From: RPQJ01 sp031404015
Lineage (GTDB): Bacteria; Pseudomonadota; Gammaproteobacteria; Steroidobacterales; Steroidobacteraceae
Direction of reading: 5' to 3'
Length of the DNA stretch: 5,300 nt
Assembly (NCBI GenBank): GCA_031404015.1
Contig: JANNGT010000125.1
Location: 1 to 5,300, forward strand
Under the pieces are notes generated by a model. It had not been told where the DNA came from. It saw only the letters and a program-made list of their open reading frames with translations, and did no database searches. Shown here one piece after another: positions 1 to 5,300 of the stretch (position 1 is its first letter; the number at the start of each line of letters is the position of its first letter). The position numbers and the translations under genes were made by a program.

Positions 1-953
1 CCCGCCGTGACATCGACGGTCGTGCCAGCTGCAGGCGTGAACGTCACCACTTCACCCAGGGCCGGCGGCGTGACGACTGCGTCCGCATCGATGGTGGCGT
101 CGTCCGCATCGCACGTGTAGGCAACGACATAGCGGCCCGCCGGCACGAATCCAATCGTGTACTGCGACGTGTCGGGGTTCACCATCGCGCTCGTGATTGG
201 ATCCGCACCATCGGCCGCGTTGCCATCAACGTCGTCTGGCACAATCGGCGCCGTGTCCGTCGTCGCGACCGGGCCAAAGAGGTACACATTGCCCGGCTTC
301 GCCGACGATGCTGCGCAGCTGGCCGTGCTCTGCAGGCTCGCGTCGACCGTGCCTGTGATCGTGCCCACCTGCAGGCTGTCGACCAGGCGCATGGCGGGCT
401 TCAGCATGTAGACCTGGCCATTGCAGGTGCCGGAGTCGGCGCGCTGCCCAGGCGGCTGGACGATGGACTTGCGCAGGTCGAAATCAATCGTGAAGTCCGT
501 GATGGTGTCGACGCCCACGGTAAAACCCCGCACGAGCTTCAGCCCAGTCTCCGCGCCGCTCGGAATGCGCATCTCGCACTCCTGGCCGCCAATCGTCACG
601 TACGAGTCGCGCACGGCGGGATCTGCGTTCACCTTGAGCCGCATCCATTCATAATCGCCCGCCGGCACCGACTCGCCGTCGAGCAGCAGCGCGCGCCTGG
701 CGTCCTGCAGGGCCAGCACGTCCAGCGTCTTGGGCGTCGCGAAATCAAGCGAGAAGGCTGTGCCGTTCGCCGGCTTCAGCTCGACGCCCGTGAACTGCAC
801 GACAACCGCGTCGGCCTGGTCGAGCGGAGCGTCGGTGAGTCCCAGGCGCAGCGTGCCCGTGTTGCTGCCCGAGCCGCCATCTCCGCCGCCGCAGCCGGCC
901 AACAGCCCAAGCAGAAGCGCGCAACTGGCCGGGCTCAATCTGGAATAGGTCAT
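1..953 (-). CDS. DUF4382 domain-containing lipoprotein (3' end beyond window)
   Basis: About 317 codons are visible and no stop is reached before the left edge. The ATG at 953-951 is preceded by a strong Shine-Dalgarno, GAGGTGA, about 4 nt upstream. The N-terminus is a lipoprotein signal peptide: a short polar stretch, a hydrophobic run (LLLGLLAGC) and a lipobox L18-A19-G20-C21. Cys21 is the predicted lipidated residue, and Gly at +2 gives no inner-membrane retention signal, so the outer membrane is likely. A Gly/Ser linker follows. Residues about 34-192 match DUF4382, opening with the hallmark GTLRLGLTDAPLDQADAVVV and continuing with VxFTGVEL. From about residue 196 (VGTITGTV) a second beta-rich segment begins, with VPAGRYVVAYTCDAD resembling carboxypeptidase-regulatory or transthyretin-like folds. 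Four cysteines (126, 177 and two later) could form periplasmic disulfides. DUF4382 has no established biochemical function. The gene is divergent from argS and probably independent of it. The family call is confident; the function is unknown. Confidence 0.88.
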   Translation of the reverse strand, partial: MTYSRLSPASCALLLGLLAGCGGGDGGSGSNTGTLRLGLTDAPLDQADAVVVQFTGVELKPANGTAFSLDFATPKTLDVLALQDARRALLLDGESVPAGDYEWMRLKVNADPAVRDSYVTIGGQECEMRIPSGAETGLKLVRGFTVGVDTITDFTIDFDLRKSIVQPPGQRADSGTCNGQVYMLKPAMRLVDSLQVGTITGTVDASLQSTASCAASSAKPGNVYLFGPVATTDTAPIVPDDVDGNAADGADPITSAMVNPDTSQYTIGFVPAGRYVVAYTCDADDATIDADAVVTPPALGEVVTFTPAAGTTVDVTA

Positions 954-1102
954 GGAATCACCTCATCTGGCAGCGCGGGGAATATCGATACGCTAGTCCG
1001 ATCGCCAGAACGACGGCGTGCGCGCATCACACTTTGACCTCGCATCAGCCACTGGAATTCCCTAGACTCTCCCCGGCCTCCGCTTCGCTGACGGCAAACA
1101 CC
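954..1102. promoter_or_regulatory. Divergent intergenic region, lipoprotein gene / argS
   Basis: This 149-nt gap must hold the start signals for both flanking genes. On the minus strand the lipoprotein ribosome site lies next to its ATG, and an AT-richer patch (TATCGATATT, about 981-990) could be part of a -10 region, but no convincing -35 pairs with it. On the plus strand TTGACC at 1034-1039 resembles a -35 and TAGACT at 1063-1068 resembles a -10. Their 23-nt spacing is longer than the usual 16-18, so this pairing is weak. No operator or T-box-like leader is evident. Confidence 0.35.
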
Positions 1103-2857
1103 TTGAAAAACCTGATCGAGAAGCTCGTGCGGGACGCGCTGGGCGCCCTGCCGGAAGAACTGCGTCCGCCGGAATCGGCGGCGGGCATCGTGGTGGAGCG
1201 CACACGCGACTCGAGTCACGGCGACTTTGCGACCAACGTCGCGCTGCAACTGGCCAAGGCTGCGAAGCGCAAACCGCGAGAGCTCGCGCAGGCGCTCGTC
1301 GCTGCGTTGCCGGCAAACGACCTCATCGCGAAAGTGGAAATCGCGGGACCGGGTTTCATCAACTTCTTCATGGCACCCGCGGCCTACCACGCTGAGTTGA
1401 CGGGCGTGCTCGAGCTTGGTCGCGGCTACGGTCGGTCGCAGATCGGCGCTCGGCAAAAAGTGATGGTCGAGTTTGTGTCTGCGAACCCCACGGGACCGCT
1501 GCACGTAGGCCACGGCCGGCACGCAGCGTTTGGCGCAACGTTGGCGAACCTGCTCGACGCCGTCGGCTACGACGTGTTTCGGGAGTACTACATCAACGAC
1601 GCCGGGCGCCAGATGGAAATCCTCGCGGCAAGCGTGTGGCTGCGCTATCTGGAAAGTTTCGGCGAGCAGTTTCCATTTCCGTCCAACGGCTATCGCGGCG
1701 ACTACGTTCGCCCCATCGCTGACAAACTCGTGGAGCGCGCGGGCCGCTCGCTGCTGCAGCCCGCCGCCGCGGTTTTCTCCGACCTGCCACCCGATGCGCC
1801 GGTTGGCGACAAGGACACCTACATCGATGCCGTCATCGAACGCACGCGGTCGCTGCTGGGAGACGCGGGCTTCCACCAGGCGTTTGACCTTGCGCTGCAC
1901 GATATCCTGCACGACATCCGCGACGACCTCGAAGAATTCGGCGTGCGTTACGACAGCTGGTTCAGCGAGCGCAGCCTCGCCGACAACGGCGCAATCGATC
2001 ACGCGCTCGACCTGCTGCGCAAGAACGGCGTGGTTTACGAGAAAGAGGGCGCCCAGTGGTTCCGCGCCACCGATTTCGGCGACGAAAAAGACCGCGTGGT
2101 CGTGCGCGAAAACGGCATCAAGACGTATTTTGCGTCCGACATTGCGTACCACCTGAACAAGCGCGAGCGCGGGTTCGAGCAACTGATCGACATCCTGGGC
2201 TCTGACCATCATGGATACATCGCGCGAGTGCGCGCGGGCCTCGTCGCCATGGGCCAGCCGGGCGACAGCCTCGACGTGCGGTTGATGCAGTTCGTCACGC
2301 TTTACCGCGGCGGCGAGAAAGTGCAGATGTCGACGCGGTCGGGTGAATTCATCACGCTGCGCGAGTTGCGCCGTGAAGTCGGCAACGACGCCGCGCGATT
2401 TTTCTACGTGCTGCGCAGCAACGAACAGCATCTCGATTTCGACATGCAGCTGGCGACATCTCGCTCGAACGAGAACCCCGTGTACTACATCCAGTACGCG
2501 CATGCGCGGGTGTGCAGCGTGCTGCGGCAGATGCGTGAGAAAGGCTTCGAGCACGACGAGGCGCGCGGGCGCGCGTCTCTCGCAACCCTGACCGAGCAGC
2601 ACGAGCAGGCCCTGCTCGCGACGGTGAGTCGTTATCCGGAGGCGGTCGAGATGGCGGCGCTGCAGCGGGCGCCCCATGCGCTCGTGCACTACCTGCGTGA
2701 CCTCGCGACAGACTTCCACGCGTACTACAACGCGCACCAGTTCCTGGTTGCCGACGAGGCCGTGCGTGATGCGCGCGTCACGTTGATCCGCGGCGTTCGG
2801 CAAGTGGTGTGCAATGGATTGTGCTTGCTGGGCGTGTCGGCACCGGAGGCCATGTGA
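1103..2857 (+). CDS. argS: Arginyl-tRNA synthetase (ArgRS)
   Basis: A class Ia aminoacyl-tRNA synthetase that charges tRNA-Arg with arginine in the cytoplasm, using ATP and requiring the tRNA for amino acid activation. From the TTG at 1103 it is 584 residues, close to the usual ~580. The N-terminal Arg-tRNA synthetase domain covers about residues 1-90, including SHGDFATNVA and KVEIAGPGFINFF. The catalytic Rossmann core follows, with FVSANPTGPLHVGHGRHAAF; the HIGH signature is H134-V-G-H137. The core continues through FASDIAYHLNKRERGF and ILGSDHHGY. The KMSK position carries the diverged KVQMSTR (406-412), as is usual in proteobacterial ArgRS. The C-terminal DALR anticodon-binding domain spans about 465-584. 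No ATG start exists in frame upstream of the conserved domain. TTG 1103 gives LKNLIEKLVRDAL, which aligns with family N-termini such as MKDTIRQLIQQAL. An in-frame TTG at 1034 would add 23 atypical residues. The Shine-Dalgarno before 1103 is poor. The gene overlaps the next one by 4 bp. Confidence 0.96.
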   Translation: MKNLIEKLVRDALGALPEELRPPESAAGIVVERTRDSSHGDFATNVALQLAKAAKRKPRELAQALVAALPANDLIAKVEIAGPGFINFFMAPAAYHAELTGVLELGRGYGRSQIGARQKVMVEFVSANPTGPLHVGHGRHAAFGATLANLLDAVGYDVFREYYINDAGRQMEILAASVWLRYLESFGEQFPFPSNGYRGDYVRPIADKLVERAGRSLLQPAAAVFSDLPPDAPVGDKDTYIDAVIERTRSLLGDAGFHQAFDLALHDILHDIRDDLEEFGVRYDSWFSERSLADNGAIDHALDLLRKNGVVYEKEGAQWFRATDFGDEKDRVVVRENGIKTYFASDIAYHLNKRERGFEQLIDILGSDHHGYIARVRAGLVAMGQPGDSLDVRLMQFVTLYRGGEKVQMSTRSGEFITLRELRREVGNDAARFFYVLRSNEQHLDFDMQLATSRSNENPVYYIQYAHARVCSVLRQMREKGFEHDEARGRASLATLTEQHEQALLATVSRYPEAVEMAALQRAPHALVHYLRDLATDFHAYYNAHQFLVADEAVRDARVTLIRGVRQVVCNGLCLLGVSAPEAM

Positions 2858-3462
2858 CCTCGTCGTCGCGAGGCGGCCGCACCCTGGGCCGCGATTACAA
2901 GGATGTGCGCCGGCATGCGCCGGCGGCCCCCGGTCAGGTATTCAGCGGCTGGACGGGGTTCGTGCTGGGGCTCGGGGTGGGCCTGACGTTCGCACTCGGC
3001 CTGCATCTGTATCACCGCAACCAGTTGGCCGGTGCGGCCGAACCGGTTCCCGCGCCAGCCCAGTCACCGGCCTCTGCCACGGCGGCCGACGAAAGCGCTA
3101 TTGCCCGGGCGGATCCGGCCACATCAGCGGAGCTCGATTTCTACGACATGCTGCCCAAGCAGGAAGTCGATGTCGCGACCGATTCGTCCAGGAGCGGGCA
3201 GGCCGCCACGCAGGCGCCGCTGCCGACGGGCGATGTCGTGTTGCAGGCCGGATCGTTCAAGCAGGCCCCAGAGGCCGAAAAAATGCAGGCGCAACTGGCG
3301 CTGGTGGGCATCTCTGCCCGTATCCAGCGTGCCTCGGTCGATGACGAGACCTGGTATCGCGTGCGGATCGGACCGATTGCGACGGTCGAGGAACTGCGCG
3401 ACGTGCAGTCGAAGCTGCGCGAGGCCGAGATCAACGCCACCGCAGTGACTCCGGCGCAATAG
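2854..3462 (+). CDS. SPOR-domain inner-membrane protein (FtsN-like)
   Basis: A predicted 202-residue bitopic membrane protein. The order is a basic cytoplasmic tail (1-32), one transmembrane helix (about 33-53, WTGFVLGLGVGLTFALGLHL), a Pro/Ala-rich periplasmic linker (60-92), the motif FYDMLPKQEV (96-105), a second linker, and a C-terminal SPOR domain (about 129-200: VVLQAGSFKQ, then YRVRIGPI). SPOR domains bind denuded glycan strands of septal peptidoglycan, so a role at the division site or in cell-wall remodelling is likely. FYxMLPxxEV is seen in the SPOR proteins encoded next to argS in gammaproteobacteria. The GTG start at 2854 has GGAGG at 2845-2849 and overlaps the argS stop in the sequence GTGA, implying translational coupling. 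An earlier in-frame GTG at 2809 lies inside argS and lacks such a site. In many gammaproteobacteria hslV-hslU follow; here they do not. It could be named FtsN, but the family is large, so no symbol is given. Confidence 0.9.
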   Translation: MTSSSRGGRTLGRDYKDVRRHAPAAPGQVFSGWTGFVLGLGVGLTFALGLHLYHRNQLAGAAEPVPAPAQSPASATAADESAIARADPATSAELDFYDMLPKQEVDVATDSSRSGQAATQAPLPTGDVVLQAGSFKQAPEAEKMQAQLALVGISARIQRASVDDETWYRVRIGPIATVEELRDVQSKLREAEINATAVTPAQ

Positions 3463-3536
3463 CCACGCCGCACGTCGACGAGTCGCCGCTCAATCGCGTG
3501 TCGCGAAGTTTGCAGTACCAGTATCTATCGTGGCAG

Positions 3537-3575
3537 CACAAAGAAAACGGGCCACGACGTTGCCGTCGAGGCCCG
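3537..3575 (-). terminator. Rho-independent terminator of the PEP-CTERM gene
   Basis: CGGGCCACGACG (3548-3559) pairs with CGTCGAGGCCCG (3564-3575) around a TTGC loop, giving 11 pairs and one A-A mismatch. On the minus strand the stem is followed directly by TTTTCTTTG, a good U-tract. It lies about 45 nt after the PEP-CTERM stop codon. The plus strand has no comparable T-run after the stem, so the hairpin should act mainly for the minus-strand gene, although the stem may also slow transcripts arriving from the SPOR gene. Confidence 0.8.
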
Positions 3576-3585
3576 CTTGAACTTG

Positions 3586-3600
3586 ACCAGTTATGCTGGT
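3586..3600. repeat. Small inverted repeat in the convergent gap
   Basis: ACCAG and CTGGT flank a 5-nt spacer (TTATG). The repeat lies between the PEP-CTERM stop and the main terminator hairpin. It has no adjacent T-tract on either strand, so I do not call it a terminator. In minus-strand RNA it would form a small hairpin just upstream of the strong stem and could be chance. Confidence 0.35.
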
Positions 3601-3619
3601 TCTTCGATGTTCTACAGTC

Positions 3620-4207
3620 TTATCTGCCGACGCGGCGACGCGCCAGGCCGAGTCCAAGCAAACCCAAACCGAGCAGTGCTAGCGTGCCGGGTTCCGGAAC
3701 GGCCGTTACTTCAGCTTCGGTCGAGGGATTTTCTGTCTCCTGCTGATCTTCTGTTGCCTGCGAGCCCTGGTTCAAGCCCGCATCAGCGGACTTCCCCGCG
3801 CCTGCTGCGGCCGTGGGAAAACCTGCGAACACAGGCGCGGAGTTGGCGATCACGCTATTAATGTTCGCGTTTGCTACCGCCGTTTCCGATGCGTTGGCAG
3901 CGCCAGCACTGGCGGACGAGACTTTGGTAACGTCTTCGGCGGTACTCGAGGCGGTCCCGCACATTGCCAGCAGTTTGGCGCGCTTCTTCGCCTTCATTTT
4001 GCTGCCTGCGAGCTTGGCGCACTTCTTGCGAAGTTTTGCCTGCTGCTTGAGCTGCTTCGTGGTCGCCTTCGCGCTGGCCGTCGTTCCTGCCATCGCGCTG
4101 GACGCCGTCGGGGCACTGGAGGTCACCGTCACGGCTTGGGCCGGCGCGGCAGCGAGGGTGAGAATCGCCACACAGGGCAGCAATGCGAGTTTGATGATGT
4201 TCTTCAT
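3620..4207 (-). CDS. Small PEP-CTERM sorted surface protein with Lys-rich core
   Basis: 195 residues. A Sec signal peptide (MKNIIKLALLPCVAILTLAA, cleavage predicted after A-Q-A at about 25) is followed by a Ser/Thr/Ala-rich stretch. Next comes a strongly basic segment, residues about 47-82, with Cys63 and Cys83 around KLAGSKMKAKKRAKLLAM. A long Ala/Ser/Asn-rich region and an acidic Gln/Glu patch (TEDQQETENPSTEAE) come next. The C-terminus is a canonical PEP-CTERM signal: V170-P-E-P-G-T, a Leu/Gly hydrophobic helix, then RRR. Such proteins are exported by Sec, cut near the PEP motif by an exosortase (EpsH/XrtA family), often glycosylated, and tied to exopolysaccharide and floc or biofilm matrix. 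No exosortase gene lies in this window. I chose ATG 4207 because the signal peptide begins there, AGGA precedes it by 3 nt, and the earlier in-frame GTG at 4264 falls inside the predicted sigma-54 promoter. The specific function of the basic core is unknown. Confidence 0.92.
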   Translation of the reverse strand: MKNIIKLALLPCVAILTLAAAPAQAVTVTSSAPTASSAMAGTTASAKATTKQLKQQAKLRKKCAKLAGSKMKAKKRAKLLAMCGTASSTAEDVTKVSSASAGAANASETAVANANINSVIANSAPVFAGFPTAAAGAGKSADAGLNQGSQATEDQQETENPSTEAEVTAVPEPGTLALLGLGLLGLGLARRRVGR

Positions 4208-4254
4208 GGTTCCTGTCGTCTCAGCGGTCAAAATTCGTCCCCCGAACAGCTGTT

Positions 4255-4270
4255 TGCAACACACGTGCCA
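4255..4270 (-). promoter_or_regulatory. Sigma-54 (RpoN) -24/-12 promoter
   Basis: Read on the minus strand, 4270 to 4255 is TGGCACGTGTGTTGCA. It matches the sigma-54 consensus TGGCACG-N4-TTGCW at every fixed position, with the GG and GC dinucleotides exactly 10 nt apart. The predicted transcription start is near 4244, leaving a leader of about 37 nt before ATG 4207 with AGGA as ribosome site. Sigma-54 promoters need an ATP-hydrolysing activator bound upstream. PEP-CTERM genes in several proteobacteria are known to depend on RpoN and the PrsK/PrsR pair, so this assignment fits the gene it precedes. Confidence 0.85.
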
Positions 4271-4289
4271 TACTTAGAAAAGTTATATA

Positions 4290-4302
4290 AATCAATATAT
4301 TG
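4290..4302 (+). promoter_or_regulatory. Candidate IHF binding site
   Basis: AATCAATATATTG fits the IHF consensus WATCAA-N4-TTR at every position and lies in an AT-rich tract, as IHF sites usually do. Its centre is about 52 bp upstream of the predicted sigma-54 start. It therefore sits between the promoter and the upstream inverted repeats, where IHF typically bends DNA to bring a bound activator to RpoN polymerase. The match and its position are seen; binding is inferred. Confidence 0.6.
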
Positions 4303-4430
4303 CAACGTTTACATAATGCATTGCCGATGGGGGTGGAAAGCCTGTCGTCGATTGGTTTGAGTCTGGTTCCACATAACGCGTTGGAGTCCTACGACCGTGG
4401 GCACGAATGCCTACAAATGGTCGGTTGCGC

Positions 4431-4484
4431 GAACAACTAAACGCCCTTTCGCACTCCAAAGTGAGACGTGTGTCTCAGTTGTTC
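4431..4484. repeat. Widely spaced 8-bp inverted repeat
   Basis: GAACAACT (4431-4438) is the exact reverse complement of AGTTGTTC (4477-4484), with 38 nt between. The right arm abuts the TGAGAC/GTCTCA dyad. Such spacing suits two half-sites of a protein complex better than an RNA hairpin, but an 8-bp match within a few hundred bases can occur by chance. Confidence 0.35.
4462..4477. promoter_or_regulatory. Palindromic candidate activator site (TGAGAC-N4-GTCTCA)
   Basis: A perfect 6-4-6 inverted repeat, TGAGACGTGTGTCTCA, is centred about 225 bp upstream of the predicted sigma-54 start. This is within the range for enhancer sites of bacterial enhancer-binding proteins. A PrsR-type regulator is the natural candidate, but I do not know its binding motif well enough to assign the site. 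It is not near any gene end as a terminator and has no T-tract. Confidence 0.4.
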
Positions 4485-4525
4485 AGGCTGGTTCGCTGCA
4501 AGGCCGTCTGTAAATAATTTCGACG

Positions 4526-4540
4526 CACCGTTGCGCGGTG
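4526..4540 (-). terminator. Weak candidate terminator of comM
   Basis: CACCG-TTGCG-CGGTG forms a 5-bp perfect stem about 45 nt after the comM stop. On the minus strand it is followed by CGTCGAAATTATTTA, which is AT-rich but not a true T-run. It may contribute to termination. If it fails, comM transcripts could read through into the PEP-CTERM gene. Confidence 0.3.
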
Positions 4541-4583
4541 TTGCGCTGGCCGAAGCGTGCCAGGGGCGCTGCTGGCCGGACGA

Positions 4584-5300
4584 TCACTCCGCGGGGACGA
4601 CGTCGTTCGCGTCAGCTGCCGCGGCCCGTCGATCGAGTTGGCGCAACGTGATGGCTTCAGCCACGTGTTCGCTCGACACGTTTTTGCTCCCGGCCAGGTC
4701 CGCAATCGTGCGCGCCACCCGCAACACGCGGTGATAGGCGCGCGCGGAAAGACCCAGTTGTCGCGTGGCGCGCGCCAATAAGGACATCGCAGCCGGTGCG
4801 GCAGTGCAGGCCGTGATGAGTTCGCTGCCGACCAGCCGGGCGTTGCTGCGGCCCTGTCGCTGTCGTTGCAGCTCGCGCGCAGCCGCAACGCGACGCGCAA
4901 CGACGACCGAAGACTCCGGTGCCGCGTCGCCTGTCAGGTCGGCGAGGGCGACCTGACCCACTTCGATGTGCAGGTCGATCCGGTCCAGCAGCGGACCCGA
5001 GACGCGGCTGCGATACGCAGCGATGCGCTCGGGCGCACAACGACAGCGGCCCCTCGTATCGCCGAAGTGGCCGCACGGGCACGGGTTCATCGCGGCAACC
5101 AACTGGAAGCGCGCGGGGAACTCAGCCTGCCGAGCTGCCCGCGAGATCACGATGACGCCGCTTTCCAGCGGCTCGCGCAATACCTCGAGCACGTGGCGAT
5201 CGAACTCGGGCAGTTCGTCCAGGAACAGCACGCCGTTGTGCGCCAGCGAAATCTCGCCGGGACGCGGGCGTCCGCCGCCACCCACGAGCGCAACGGCCGA
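4584..5300 (-). CDS. comM: YifB/ComM-family Mg-chelatase-like AAA+ ATPase (5' end beyond window)
   Basis: The C-terminal 238 residues are visible; the family is about 500 long, so the Lon-like N-terminal domain and Walker A lie beyond the right edge. Numbering from the first visible codon, GGGG-RPRPGEISLAHNG (7-23) leads into Walker B, LFLDE (25-29), and the typical LPEF. REPLESG, FQLVAAMNPCPCG (65-77) and SGPLLDRIDLHIEV (101-114, with the conserved Arg) follow. The Mg-chelatase C-terminal domain runs from about 145 to 225 (LGLSARAYHRVLRVARTIADL). Cysteines 74, 76, 86 and 88 form the CPC/CRC cluster seen in many YifB proteins and possibly bind metal; E. coli YifB lacks it. ComM of Vibrio cholerae is a hexameric helicase that promotes branch migration during natural transformation. 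That function is inferred from homology here. The reading frame is intact to its TGA stop. Confidence 0.93.
   Translation of the reverse strand, partial: SAVALVGGGGRPRPGEISLAHNGVLFLDELPEFDRHVLEVLREPLESGVIVISRAARQAEFPARFQLVAAMNPCPCGHFGDTRGRCRCAPERIAAYRSRVSGPLLDRIDLHIEVGQVALADLTGDAAPESSVVVARRVAAARELQRQRQGRSNARLVGSELITACTAAPAAMSLLARATRQLGLSARAYHRVLRVARTIADLAGSKNVSSEHVAEAITLRQLDRRAAAADANDVVPAE

Larger units (their letters stand above)
4208..4583. other. 376-nt AT-rich regulatory intergenic region
   Basis: There is no credible coding sequence between comM and the PEP-CTERM gene. The part at about 4271-4322 is markedly AT-rich against a GC-rich background (for example AGTTATATAAATCAATATAT). The region holds a sigma-54-type promoter, an IHF-like site and inverted repeats, listed separately. 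CTGAGAC on the minus strand occurs in the predicted 5' leader (4223-4217) and again within the upstream inverted repeat (4478-4472). The rest, including 4321-4430, shows only short imperfect dyads such as GGCA-CGAA-TGCC at 4400-4411. Confidence 0.7.

Noticed and set aside
157..948. Three plus-strand open frames of 72-84 codons
   Set aside because: They are antisense to the continuous, domain-bearing lipoprotein frame and show no recognisable motif.
1530..2156. A 208-codon plus-strand frame inside argS
   Set aside because: It is an out-of-frame shadow rich in Arg, Ser and Thr, typical of shifted reading of GC-rich coding DNA.
950..2803. A 617-codon open frame antisense to argS
   Set aside because: It is codon-aligned with argS on the opposite strand, where stops appear only opposite TTA, CTA or TCA codons. 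These are rare in GC-rich genes, so a long open frame is expected. Its translation shows no recognisable domain, and the sense frame is clearly ArgRS.
2809..2853. GTG at 2809 as start of the SPOR gene
   Set aside because: It has no ribosome site and would overlap argS by about 50 bp, while GTG 2854 has GGAGG and the typical 4-bp overlap.
3548..3575. The strong hairpin as a true bidirectional terminator
   Set aside because: The T-tract is present only on the minus strand; the plus strand continues with GCTTGAACTTG, so a plus-strand role cannot be supported beyond the stem itself.
4208..4264. GTG at 4264 as an upstream start of the PEP-CTERM gene
   Set aside because: It would add 19 residues ahead of a complete signal peptide and lies inside the predicted sigma-54 promoter, upstream of the expected transcription start.
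4475..4900. A 141-codon minus-strand frame across the comM 3' end
   Set aside because: It overlaps comM in another frame, whose conserved C-terminal domain is intact, and has no family features.

Overview
The window reads as bacterial chromosomal DNA from a high-GC, Gram-negative proteobacterium, most likely a gammaproteobacterium. The evidence is an argS gene coupled to a SPOR-domain gene carrying the FYxMLPxxEV motif (a gammaproteobacterial arrangement), an outer-membrane-type lipoprotein, a PEP-CTERM exosortase substrate, and a ComM/YifB ATPase. A Steroidobacter- or Nevskia-like lineage is a guess; no 16S or other phylogenetic marker is present. I see no mobile element, CRISPR array, tRNA or rRNA.

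Layout, left to right. (1) 1-953, minus: 5' part of a DUF4382 lipoprotein gene that runs off the left edge. (2) 954-1102: a divergent intergenic region. (3) 1103-2857, plus: argS, with a TTG start. (4) 2854-3462, plus: a single-pass inner-membrane protein with a periplasmic SPOR domain, overlapping argS by 4 bp. (5) 3463-3619: a convergent gap holding a strong hairpin whose T-tract lies on the minus strand, so it terminates the next gene. (6) 3620-4207, minus: a short PEP-CTERM surface protein with a lysine-rich, two-cysteine core. (7) 4208-4583: an unusually AT-rich 376-nt intergenic region. (8) 4584-5300, minus: the C-terminal half of comM, running off the right edge.

The most notable part is the control region of the PEP-CTERM gene. 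It holds a sequence matching the sigma-54 -24/-12 consensus at every conserved position, a sequence matching the IHF consensus about 50 bp upstream of the predicted transcription start, and inverted repeats about 200-225 bp upstream that could bind an activator. This is the standard layout of an enhancer-dependent RpoN promoter, and it fits what is known of PEP-CTERM genes, which are often controlled by RpoN with the PrsK/PrsR two-component pair. The protein itself is unusual for its class: a cationic Lys/Ala segment bounded by two cysteines sits between Ser/Thr/Ala-rich stretches. The rest of the window is ordinary housekeeping (argS, comM) and envelope genes.
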